NCBI GenBank assembly: GCA_963851215.1
Contig: CAWKOG010000020.1
Span: 620,001-684,000, forward strand
DNA: 64,000 bases
Direction of reading: 5' to 3'
Origin: DATKFM01 sp963851215
Lineage (GTDB): Bacteria; Pseudomonadota; Alphaproteobacteria; Dongiales; Dongiaceae
In this document: piece by piece, positions 57,618 to 64,000 of the stretch
Layout of the letters: the number at the start of each line of letters is the position of its first letter
How positions within the stretch are numbered: the stretch's first letter is position 1
Position numbers and translations under genes: made by a program
The notes under the pieces: model-generated
What the model was told of the DNA's origin: nothing
Seen by the model: only the letters and a program-made list of their open reading frames with translations
Database searches by the model: none

Positions 57618-57832
57618 TCACCACTCGATGAAGCCCTTGCTCGCCGCCACCGCGTTCCGCCAGTTGTCCGTTTCCTTGCAGATCAGGCAGATGCGCTCGC
57701 CCGGCCCGCTTCCCATGAAGGTTTGCCGGCAGCTCAGGCAGGACGCGCGCCTTTCGCCGCGGCCGCCGGACGGCGCTGATTCCGTGTGTGGAAGCAGGTC
57801 GCGGGGGTCTGGGCGTCGGATGCGTTATCCAT
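57618..57832 (-). CDS. Small zinc-ribbon phage protein (one frameshift)
   Basis: About 71 residues. The C-terminal part ASCLSCRQTFMGSGPGERIC, then LICKETDNWRN, has two CxxC pairs (CLSC and CLIC) that should bind zinc. The Cys-rich part has no start in its own frame. ATG 57832 (MDNASDAQTP) joins it after one base is added to a five-C run near 57807. A consensus promoter puts the transcript start on this ATG, so the mRNA may be leaderless. It is the first gene of the phage operon facing away from the repressor. Confidence 0.6.
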
Positions 57833-57839
57833 ACGCTGA

Positions 57840-57868
57840 ATATTACGCATACTGCGGACACTTGTCAA
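57840..57868 (-). promoter_or_regulatory. Consensus sigma-70 promoter of the minus-strand phage operon, with operator half-site
   Basis: TTGACA (57868-57863) and TAATAT (57845-57840) are separated by exactly 17 bases. Seven bases later comes ATG 57832. The 9-mer ATTACGCAT (57842-57850, plus strand) overlaps the -10 box; the same 9-mer forms a perfect inverted repeat at the other promoter (58642-58669). This fits repression by the adjacent CI-like protein. Confidence 0.7.
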
Positions 57869-57917
57869 CCGCGAATTACCTATGCTAAACGTATACAGCG
57901 TACAATGAGGTTGTCAG

Positions 57918-58593
57918 ATGAGCGAAATTTCCGAAGCTGCCCGCCAACTCAAGGCCCTGCGCGAACAGGCCGGCCTGTCGATGCGCGTCGTGGCGGATTC
58001 CCTGGGATGGCGGCTGACCAAGTATCAGCATTATGAGGACCGCTATCGCCGGCGCTTCCTGCCGATCGAGCTGGCGCGGCATCTGGCCGATCTGTTCTCG
58101 CCCCACGGCGTGAGCCCGGCCGACGTGATGCTGCTGGCAGGCGTCGGCGCCGATCGCAGCCTGCCCGGCTCCGGCGTTATCATCCGCGACGGCGTGCAGC
58201 CGACGCCGCAGCGCGACCTGCCGGTCACTGGCGCGGTTCGCGGCGGTTCCACGGGCTTTTATTTCAATGACGGCGATCCCAAGGAATATGTGGAGCGGCC
58301 GGCCAGCCTGGCGGGATCGACCAATGCCTTCGCCCTCTATGTCGATGGCGACAGCATGGAGCCGCGCTACTATGCCGGCGAGATCCTGTATGTAAATCCC
58401 AACCGTCCCCTGACCAAGAACTGCTTCGTTGCCGTCGAGCTGACCGACGGGCGCGGCATGATCAAGCAATTCCTGCGCCGCAGCGACGACCAGGTGGTGT
58501 CTGCACCAGTTCAACCCGGCGAAGGACATCAAGCTGGCGGCGAAGGATATCAAGAATATCTACCGCATCGTCGCCGCGGGCGAAGGCAGCTGA
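57918..58593 (+). CDS. CI/LexA-like phage repressor (XRE HTH plus S24 peptidase domain)
   Basis: About 224 residues if corrected. An N-terminal helix-turn-helix (about 5-60, LREQAGLSMRVVADSLGW) is followed by an S24 domain with the nucleophile Ser in YVDGDSMEPRYYAGEILYVNP and the Lys in RGMIKQFLRR. Such repressors hold phage operons silent and self-cleave under RecA. One extra base near 58498 shifts the end; the corrected frame reads LHQFNPAKDIKLAAKDIKNI and YRIVAAGEGS, the usual S24 ending, stopping at 58593. A GAGG site precedes ATG 57918. It is divergent from the packaging operon. Confidence 0.87.
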
Positions 58594-58623
58594 CCTCCAG
58601 CGGCTGATTCGCACAATTCCGTC

Positions 58624-58669
58624 TTGACTTCAGGCAAATGAATTACGCATAATACATCAAATGCGTAAT
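58624..58669 (+). promoter_or_regulatory. Promoter with inverted-repeat operator ATTACGCAT-N10-ATGCGTAAT
   Basis: TTGACT (58624-58629) and CATAAT (58648-58653) with 18-base spacing. Two perfect 9-base arms (58642-58650, 58661-58669) straddle the -10 box and the expected transcript start. The shared 9-mer with the 57842 site suggests one repressor controls both. Confidence 0.65.
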
Positions 58670-58681
58670 CCGGGAGGGGTC

Positions 58682-58948
58682 ATGGCCTTCAATTCGCGCG
58701 ATCTCAGCGTGCTCGCCTATGCCAACGGCTTCACGCTCTGGCACTACCGCACCACCGACGGCGCCGAGGATCTGACGGCAGAACCCCAGCCGGGCGCCGC
58801 CGACCCTTATTTCGCCGGCGCCGACGAACTGCTGCGCGAAGGCGATCAGATCGTCGTCAATCTGCAGGGCGGCAATCGGCCGTCGCTGGTGAATTTGCTG
58901 GTCACCCGTGTCGCGCCCACGGGCCGCGTCAGCGTCGCCAAACTCTAG
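58682..58948 (+). CDS. Small hypothetical protein (88 aa) under repressor control
   Basis: Reads MAFNSRDLSVLAYANGFTLW, then HYRTTDGAEDL and LREGDQIVVNL. Similar short proteins beginning with FNxxDLSVLAYANGFTLWHY occur in alphaproteobacteria, often with prophages; function is unknown to me. GGGAGGGG lies just before ATG 58682. An in-frame ATG at 58661 coincides with the expected transcript start. Confidence 0.65.
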   Translation: MAFNSRDLSVLAYANGFTLWHYRTTDGAEDLTAEPQPGAADPYFAGADELLREGDQIVVNLQGGNRPSLVNLLVTRVAPTGRVSVAKL

Positions 58949-58959
58949 CCCAAAATGAT

Positions 58960-58990
58960 TTGGACCGCCGGTTTGAGGCCGGCGGTCCAA
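58960..58990. terminator. Bidirectional hairpin terminator
   Basis: A perfect 12-bp stem TTGGACCGCCGG/CCGGCGGTCCAA with a 7-base loop starts 11 bases after the 88-aa gene. Flanking A/T bases are few, so termination strength is uncertain. Confidence 0.55.
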
Positions 58991-59024
58991 AATCGTCGCT
59001 GAAACTTGGGGTTGTTGCGTGGGA

Positions 59025-59099
59025 TCAGAAAATCACAAATGACGCGATGAAGGCATAGGCGGCTCCAAACAGAGCCAGACTTAGCGTCGTATAGAGCAT
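59025..59099 (-). CDS. 24-residue single-membrane-segment peptide
   Basis: ATG 59099 has an ideal ribosome site (GGAGGG, 6 bases away). The peptide MLYTTLSLALFGAAYAFIAS (then four more residues, all hydrophobic, and TGA) is one membrane helix with almost no charge. Peptides like this act as small regulators of membrane complexes or as toxins. No antisense partner is obvious. Support is the ribosome site plus clean hydrophobicity; conservation is unknown. Confidence 0.5.
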   Translation of the reverse strand: MLYTTLSLALFGAAYAFIASFVIF

Positions 59100-59223
59100 A
59101 TCTGCCCTCCGTCTGTTTGCGAGGGAGAGGGTAATTGCTCGGGCGATTCGGGGGTGTGTCATCATCGTGGGCTTAATATGACGCCCAATTTCGTTAAAAC
59201 TTTACTTAACTCGCGGACACAAA

Positions 59224-60210
59224 TTAACGATTGACGTCTACCACGAGACGGCCGCGCACCTTCCCAGCCAGGATATCACCGGCCTTCCCTGGCAAATCCT
59301 CCAGTGAAATCAATGAGGTGATGCTCTCCAGGGCCCGCGGGTCCAATTCTTTTGCCAGCCGGTTCCACGCGGTTTCCCGCTCCGGCCGTGGCGAACTGAC
59401 GGAATCGATGCCCAAAAGGTTTACACCCCGGAGCAGGAAGGGAATGACCGTGGTTTCCAGTTTATTCCCGCCGGCCAGCCCGCAGGAGGCCACAGCACCC
59501 CGGTGCTTCAGGCTCGCCAGGACGTTGGCGAGGGTCGGTCCGCCGACGGCATCGACGCAGCCGGCCCAGCGCTCGCTCTCCATGGGCCGCGCGGGCAGGA
59601 CCGCCAGGGTCGCCCGGTCGACAATGGAGCTGGCGCCCAGGCTCCTCAGATAGTCATGGGTCTCCGGCCGGCCGGTGGAGGCGGCCACCGTGTAGCCGAG
59701 CTTGTGCAGGACCGCGACCGCCACGCTGCCCAAGCCGCCGGCGGCGCCGCTCACGAGTACCTCGCCCTTGTCCGGCGTGACGCCATGCTGCTGCAGCGCC
59801 ATGACCGCCAGCATGGCGGTGAAGCCGGCCGTGCCGACCGCCATCGCCTGTTTCGTGCTCATGCCCGCCGGCAGCTTGACCAGCCAGTCGGACTTCACAC
59901 GGGCCTTCTGCGCATAGCCGCCCCAATGGGTTTCGCCGACGCGCCAGCCGGTGAGGATGACCTCATCGCCGACATTCCAGCCCGGCGCCGAGGACGCGCT
60001 GATCCTGCCGGCGAAATCCACGCCGGGAACATGGGGATACTGCCGCACCAGCCGCCCCATCCCCTTCAGGATCATGCCGTCCTTGTAGTTGAGGGTGGAG
60101 TACTGCACGTCCACGGTCACGTCGCCGGCCGGCAGTTGCGCCTCGTCGATATCCTCCAGCGCCGCGCTGACCTTGCCGTCCAGTTCCCGCAGCAGAATTC
60201 CCTTGAACAT
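59224..60210 (-). CDS. acuI: AcuI/YhdH family NADPH-dependent acrylyl-CoA reductase
   Basis: A 328-residue zinc-free medium-chain dehydrogenase/reductase, collinear with AcuI/YhdH. Visible are YSTLNYKDGMILKGMG, VPGVDFAGRI, GWRVGETHWGGYAQKARV, the Rossmann stretch VSGAAGGLGSVAVAVL, and GLAGGNKLETTVIPFLLRGV. AcuI reduces toxic acrylyl-CoA to propionyl-CoA, also in DMSP and 3-hydroxypropionate metabolism. The DmdC-like dehydrogenase at 26.4 kb could touch the same route, but the genes are far apart. The thiolase gene ends 32 bases upstream. Confidence 0.88.
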   Translation of the reverse strand: MFKGILLRELDGKVSAALEDIDEAQLPAGDVTVDVQYSTLNYKDGMILKGMGRLVRQYPHVPGVDFAGRISASSAPGWNVGDEVILTGWRVGETHWGGYAQKARVKSDWLVKLPAGMSTKQAMAVGTAGFTAMLAVMALQQHGVTPDKGEVLVSGAAGGLGSVAVAVLHKLGYTVAASTGRPETHDYLRSLGASSIVDRATLAVLPARPMESERWAGCVDAVGGPTLANVLASLKHRGAVASCGLAGGNKLETTVIPFLLRGVNLLGIDSVSSPRPERETAWNRLAKELDPRALESITSLISLEDLPGKAGDILAGKVRGRLVVDVNR

Positions 60211-60242
60211 GCGTCTTCGATTTCCCTCTTCCGGATTGCAGC

Positions 60243-61409
60243 TCAGCGCAGCCGCTCGAGCAGGCTGACATAGTTGGCGACGGCCGTGCCGCCCATGTTG
60301 AATATCCCCGCCAGCTTGGCGCCGGGAATTTGCATGCCGCCGGCATCGCCCATCAGCTGCATGGAAGCCATCACATGCATGGACACGCCGGTGGCGCCGA
60401 TGGGGTGGCCCTTGGCCTTCAGCCCACCCGAGGGATTGACCGGCAGCTTGCCGGTCTTCTCGGTCCAGCCTTCCTCGATGGCGCGCGCGCCCTGACCCGG
60501 CGCGGTGAGACCCATCGCCTCATACTCGATCAGCTCGGCGATGGTGAAGCAGTCATGGGTTTCCACCAGGCTCAGATCGTCGAGGCCCAGCCGCGCCGAT
60601 TCCAGCGCCCGCCGCCAGGCCACCGCACAACCCTCGAACTTCGTCGGATCCCGGCGGCTCATGGGCAGGAAGTCGTTCACCTGCTCGGCGGCGCGGAACA
60701 CCACCGCCTTGTCCTGCGCCAGCCCCACATCCATGTCCGCCAGCACCAGGGCCGCCGCGCCATCGGAAACCGGGCTGCAGTCGGTGCGGCGCAGGGGTGG
60801 CGCGACGATCGGATTCTTCTCCGAGGGCTGGCGGCAGAATTCATAGCCCAGGTCCTTGCGGATCTGCGCCAGCGGATTGCCGGCGCCGTTGGCGTGGTTC
60901 TTCGCCGCGATCCGCGCCAGCGCATCGCCCTGATCGCCATGCTGCTGGAAATAGCGCTGGGCGATCTGCGCGAAGATGCCGGCGAAACCGCCCTCCACCT
61001 CCGCCTCTTCCCGCACATAGCTGGCGCGCAGCAGATTGCGGCCCACATCGTCTGGCGAGGCATCCGTCATCTTCTCCACGCCCACCACCAGCACCAGCCG
61101 CGCCTGGCGCGCGGCGATGGCGCGCAAGCCGGCATGGATCGCCGCCGAGCCGGTGGCGCAGGCATTCTCCACCCGGGTGGCGCGCTTGAACCGCAATTCC
61201 GGCAAATGCTGCAGCACCAGCGAACTGGTGAAATCCTGGCGCGAGAAGCCGGCATTGAAATGGCCGAGCACGACCTCGTCAATATCCCGGGGATGCAGGC
61301 CGGCATCGGCGATGGCGGCGCCGGCCACCTTGCCGATCAGGGATTCGACATCCTCGCCGTCATGGCGTCCGAAGGGCGTATGGGCCCAGCCCACGATGCA
61401 AGCGGTCAT
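60243..61409 (-). CDS. Thiolase family protein (acetyl-CoA acetyltransferase-like)
   Basis: A 388-residue thiolase-fold enzyme. The nucleophilic Cys is Cys84 in VENACATGSAAIHAGL. The second half has VETHDCFTIAELIEYEAMGL and GGLKAKGHPIGATGVSMHV. The HDCF and GHPIGATG motifs fit the SCP2-thiolase subgroup better than the classical one, whose C-terminal CxG Cys is absent here. It probably joins or splits acyl-CoA units; substrate unknown. It may be co-transcribed with acuI downstream. Confidence 0.88.
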   Translation of the reverse strand: MTACIVGWAHTPFGRHDGEDVESLIGKVAGAAIADAGLHPRDIDEVVLGHFNAGFSRQDFTSSLVLQHLPELRFKRATRVENACATGSAAIHAGLRAIAARQARLVLVVGVEKMTDASPDDVGRNLLRASYVREEAEVEGGFAGIFAQIAQRYFQQHGDQGDALARIAAKNHANGAGNPLAQIRKDLGYEFCRQPSEKNPIVAPPLRRTDCSPVSDGAAALVLADMDVGLAQDKAVVFRAAEQVNDFLPMSRRDPTKFEGCAVAWRRALESARLGLDDLSLVETHDCFTIAELIEYEAMGLTAPGQGARAIEEGWTEKTGKLPVNPSGGLKAKGHPIGATGVSMHVMASMQLMGDAGGMQIPGAKLAGIFNMGGTAVANYVSLLERLR

Positions 61410-61448
61410 GCTCCACCTCCCGGCAGGTCCAAGGCTGCCTGCCCTATC

Positions 61449-62786
61449 CTACGCGGTTCCGCCGTCGGTATCCAAGAATCGCACCAGTTCACCGGCCGGT
61501 TCGCCCAGCACCTGGTCATCGCGCATGATGGTACGCCCGCGGATGATGGTCGCTTTCGGCCAGCCGGTCACGGCCATGCCGTCGAACGGTGTCCAGCCGC
61601 AGCGGCTGGCGATCCACTCCCTGCGGATAGTCCGCTTTGCCTTGAGATCCACCAGCGTCAGGTCGGCATCGTGGCCCTCGCGGATCGCTCCCTTGCCCTT
61701 GATGCCGAATATGCGCGCCGGTCCCGCGCTGGTGATCTCCACCAGCCGTTGCAGCGTCAGCCGCCCGGCTTTGGCATGGTCCAGCAGCAGCGGCAGCAAA
61801 GTCTGCACGCCGGGCATGCCCGACGGGCTTTGCGGATAGGGCTTGTCCTTCTCCTCGCTTGTATGGGGCGCATGGTCGGAGCCGATGCAATCCACCACGC
61901 CCGCCCGCACCGCGTTCCACAGCGCCGCCTGATGGGCGGCATCGCGGATCGGCGGATTCATCTGCGCATAGGTGCCCAGCCGCTCATAACAATCCGGCGC
62001 CACCAGCGTCAGATGCTGCGGCGTAGTTTCCACCGTCGCGATATCCTTGTGCTTAGCCAGGAAACCCATTTCCTCAGCCGTGGTGACATGGAGCACATGC
62101 ACGCGCCGCTTGGCTTCCCGCGCCAGGCCGATCAGGCGCTGCGTGGCCAGATATGCCGTCTCCGCATCGCGCCAGACCGGATGCATGGCCGGCGAAGCGC
62201 CATCCTTCACCAGCGCAAAACGCTCCTTCAGCCGCGCCTCATCCTCCGCATGAACAGCCATGCGGCGGCGGCCATGCTTCAGCACCTGCAGCACCGTGGC
62301 ATCGTCGGCTACCAGCAAAGTGCCGGTGGAGCTGCCCATGAACATCTTGACGCCGGCGCAGCCGAGTTGTTGTTCGAGATCAGGCAACTCCTTGAGATTG
62401 TCGGGCGTCGCACCGACATAGAAGGCGATGTCGCTCCAGACGCGGCCGCGCGCGCGGCGGATCTTGTCCTCGAGATCCGCCTGGGTGACCGTGTTCGGCC
62501 TGGTGTTCGGCATCTCGAACACGGCGGTGACGCCGCCCAGCACCGCCGCCTTGGTGCCGGTGGCCAGATCTTCCTTATGCTCCATCCCCGGTTCGCGCAG
62601 ATGCACCTGGGTATCGATGACGCCCGGGAGGATGTGCAGGCCCTTGGCGTCGATCACCTCTGCCGCATCGCCGCCGACACTGCCGATGGCGGCGATTTGC
62701 CCGCCGCTGATGGCGATGTCGCCGGGACCGGTCTGCTCGGTGGTGACGATGACGCCGCCGCGGATGATCAGATCGTAGTTGGCCAC
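61449..62786 (-). CDS. pyrC: Dihydroorotase (class I, PyrC/AllB family)
   Basis: A 445-residue zinc amidohydrolase. Metal ligands: IDTQVHLREPG near residue 61 (HxH region), the Lys in AGVKMFMGSSTG, HVLHVTTAEEM, and the Asp in DCIGSDHAPHT. Dihydroorotase closes carbamoyl-aspartate to dihydroorotate in pyrimidine synthesis. VHLREPG-type sequences also occur in allantoinases, so that alternative is not excluded. The start is ambiguous: GTG 62786 (VANYDLIIRGG) fits the fold; TTG 62798 is also in frame. It is divergent from ygfZ. Confidence 0.88.
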   Translation of the reverse strand: MANYDLIIRGGVIVTTEQTGPGDIAISGGQIAAIGSVGGDAAEVIDAKGLHILPGVIDTQVHLREPGMEHKEDLATGTKAAVLGGVTAVFEMPNTRPNTVTQADLEDKIRRARGRVWSDIAFYVGATPDNLKELPDLEQQLGCAGVKMFMGSSTGTLLVADDATVLQVLKHGRRRMAVHAEDEARLKERFALVKDGASPAMHPVWRDAETAYLATQRLIGLAREAKRRVHVLHVTTAEEMGFLAKHKDIATVETTPQHLTLVAPDCYERLGTYAQMNPPIRDAAHQAALWNAVRAGVVDCIGSDHAPHTSEEKDKPYPQSPSGMPGVQTLLPLLLDHAKAGRLTLQRLVEITSAGPARIFGIKGKGAIREGHDADLTLVDLKAKRTIRREWIASRCGWTPFDGMAVTGWPKATIIRGRTIMRDDQVLGEPAGELVRFLDTDGGTA

Positions 62787-62898
62787 GCGTACTCGCAAGG
62801 AAATTGGTTACCGTTGGGTCCCTGCGATAGACGATTGCGCGGGACTTGCCAATGGCCGCGCCTTCTCTGATTGTGCCGGTCTCAACAGCGAGCTGCAT

Positions 62899-63756
62899 AT
62901 GCCAGTATTTGCCACCATCGCCAAGCGCCGCGGCGTCCTCAGAATCGCCGGGGAGGATCGCGTGTCATTTCTCCAGGGGCTGGTGACCAACGACGTCGCG
63001 CGCGCTGCCGCGGGGCAGCCGGTCTACTCCGCGCTGCTGACGGCCCAGGGCCGCTTCCTCCATGATTTCTTCATCGTGCCGCAGAGCGACGCGCTGCTTT
63101 TGGATTGCGAAGCCGAGCGCCGCGCCGACCTGATGCGCCGCCTGGGCATGTACAAGCTCCGCGCCAAGGCGACGATCGAGGACAAGACCGACTCCCTCGC
63201 GGTGATCCTGCTCTGGGGCGACGGCCTGGAACCCGGCGCTCTGCGCAGCAACGACGCCGCGGCGATCTATGCCGATCCCCGCCTTCCCGCCCTGGGAGCC
63301 CGCGCGATCGTCGCCGCTGACAGTGCCGCAAGCTGGATCGCGAAGCATGGCCTTAGCGCGGCTGACGAAGATTCCTATGACCGCCACCGCATTGCCCTTG
63401 GCGTCCCCGACGGCAGCCGCGACCTGCCGGTGGAACGCGCGCTGCTGCTGGAGAACGGGTTCGACGAGCTCCACGGCATCGACTGGCAGAAGGGCTGCTA
63501 TATCGGCCAGGAGGTGACCGCGCGGATGCGCTACCGCAGCCTGGTGCGAAAGCAACTCCTGCCGGTCGCCATCGACGGTCCAACGCCCGAGTTCGGCGCG
63601 CCGATCACCCTCGACGGCGCGGAAGCCGGCGAAATGCGCAGCGCGGTGGATGGCCTGGGCCTCGCCCTGCTGCGCCAGGAAGCCCTGGACAAAGTCGGTC
63701 CGGGTCGGGAATTACTATGCGCCAAGGCGACTCTGCGTCCGCTGCCGCCGACCTAA
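62899..63756 (+). CDS. ygfZ: YgfZ/GcvT folate-binding protein
   Basis: A 285-residue protein of the aminomethyltransferase-like fold, involved with tetrahydrofolate in maturing or repairing certain iron-sulfur enzymes (such as MiaB). The diagnostic C-terminal motif KGCYIGQEVTARMRYR, with its conserved Cys, is at about residue 197-212. FLQGLVTNDVARA and TAQGRFLHDFFIVP are in the N-terminal domain. ATG 62899 (MPVFATIAKRRGVLRI) is preferred over an upstream in-frame ATG whose extra residues do not fit the family. Confidence 0.92.
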   Translation: MPVFATIAKRRGVLRIAGEDRVSFLQGLVTNDVARAAAGQPVYSALLTAQGRFLHDFFIVPQSDALLLDCEAERRADLMRRLGMYKLRAKATIEDKTDSLAVILLWGDGLEPGALRSNDAAAIYADPRLPALGARAIVAADSAASWIAKHGLSAADEDSYDRHRIALGVPDGSRDLPVERALLLENGFDELHGIDWQKGCYIGQEVTARMRYRSLVRKQLLPVAIDGPTPEFGAPITLDGAEAGEMRSAVDGLGLALLRQEALDKVGPGRELLCAKATLRPLPPT

Positions 63757-63797
63757 AAGCAAAAGAACACCGAGAATAATCACAGGGAGACCAGCAA

Positions 63798-64000
63798 ATG
63801 GGCCGCGCGCGCTTACGCGATCTCGGATTCGTTTCAGGATATCTGCCGACGGGACCGCTCAACGCCATCACCGACGTGCCGGGCGTGCGTGTCGGCCACT
63901 GCACCGTCGTCCATGACCAGCCCTTCATCGCCCGCAGCGGCGTGACCGCCATATGGCCGGCCAGCGACGATGTCTGGCGCAATGGCGTGTTCGCCGGTTT
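63798..64000 (+). CDS. P1/S58 family peptidase (DmpA-like), start only
   Basis: The first 67 residues of an N-terminal-nucleophile aminopeptidase: RARLRDLGFVSGYLPTGPLN and AITDVPGVRVGHCTV are typical of the DmpA/P1 family, which self-cleaves to make an active heterodimer and removes N-terminal amino acids, including D-forms. The self-cleavage Ser lies beyond the window. ATG 63798 has GGGAGA upstream. It follows ygfZ by 41 bases. Confidence 0.85.
   Translation, partial: MGRARLRDLGFVSGYLPTGPLNAITDVPGVRVGHCTVVHDQPFIARSGVTAIWPASDDVWRNGVFAG

Larger units (their letters stand above)
54869..58990. mobile_element. Prophage remnant with packaging and repressor genes
   Basis: It runs from the cut tRNA gene to the hairpin at 58960-58990. 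On the minus strand lie a zinc-ribbon protein, two small proteins, the large terminase and a truncated portal; on the plus strand a CI-like repressor and one small gene. No integrase, capsid, tail or lysis gene is present. Boundaries are inferred: the left is the tRNA break, and the right is only the end of phage-like genes. Confidence 0.7.

Overview
The window is GC-rich chromosomal DNA of an alphaproteobacterium, most likely a Rhodospirillales-type lineage. The basis is conserved gene blocks known from that class: histone deacetylase-like/xseB/ispA/dxs/tlyA, and murA/DUF2948/UPF0262/phosphatase/infA/maf/RNase G/yacG. I cannot name genus or species. Most of the window is ordinary housekeeping and metabolism. 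The accessory parts are a giant RTX protein (43.8-48.1 kb) and a short prophage remnant (54.9-59.0 kb).

Layout. 0-4.8 kb: 5' part of an Orn/Lys/Arg decarboxylase, an HdeD-like membrane protein, a DUF2235 hydrolase, tRNA-Leu(TAA), a CinA-type protein and a lipoprotein. 4.9-8.8 kb: rseP, sfsA and an SppA-type signal peptide peptidase. 8.8-15.1 kb (minus): an isoprenoid block, HDAC-like / xseB / ispA / dxs / MATE exporter / tlyA. 15.3-22.8 kb: an L,D-transpeptidase, an MBL-fold hydrolase, an EamA transporter, a class IV transaminase resembling (R)-amine transaminases, an MFS carrier, YedK and CysQ. 22.8-28.2 kb: a possible structured RNA, a Sua5/TsaC gene, a DCC protein, a D-2-hydroxyacid-type FAD dehydrogenase and a DmdC-like acyl-CoA dehydrogenase. 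28.3-38.3 kb: a sulfatase-fold hydrolase, an Na/Pi transporter, a complete polyamine-type ABC importer and a hydantoinase. 38.5-41.9 kb: the dTDP-L-rhamnose operon rfbCBDA. 41.9-43.7 kb: a GMC oxidoreductase and tRNA-Phe. 43.8-48.1 kb: a ~1,420-residue RTX protein built from three tandem modules. 48.4-54.3 kb: the yacG-to-dcd housekeeping block. 54.9-59.0 kb: prophage fragment (portal, terminase, small genes, CI-like repressor with operators). 59.0-64 kb: an AcuI-type reductase, a thiolase, dihydroorotase, YgfZ and the start of a P1-family peptidase.

A dominant property of this sequence is its frameshifts. By my reading about 29 single-base shifts break otherwise well-conserved reading frames, often at short homopolymer or GC runs. 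They cluster at 21.2-27.6 kb and 54.5-58.6 kb. Because they hit essential or highly conserved genes (tsaC, the rhamnose operon) and protein similarity resumes immediately after each, I think most are sequencing or assembly errors. Genes so affected are labelled pseudogene when the break is internal, with that caveat.

The phage fragment abuts a tRNA gene cut at its anticodon loop. The block running from murA to yacG lacks the hisD normally found inside it. No CRISPR array, insertion sequence or integrase is visible.
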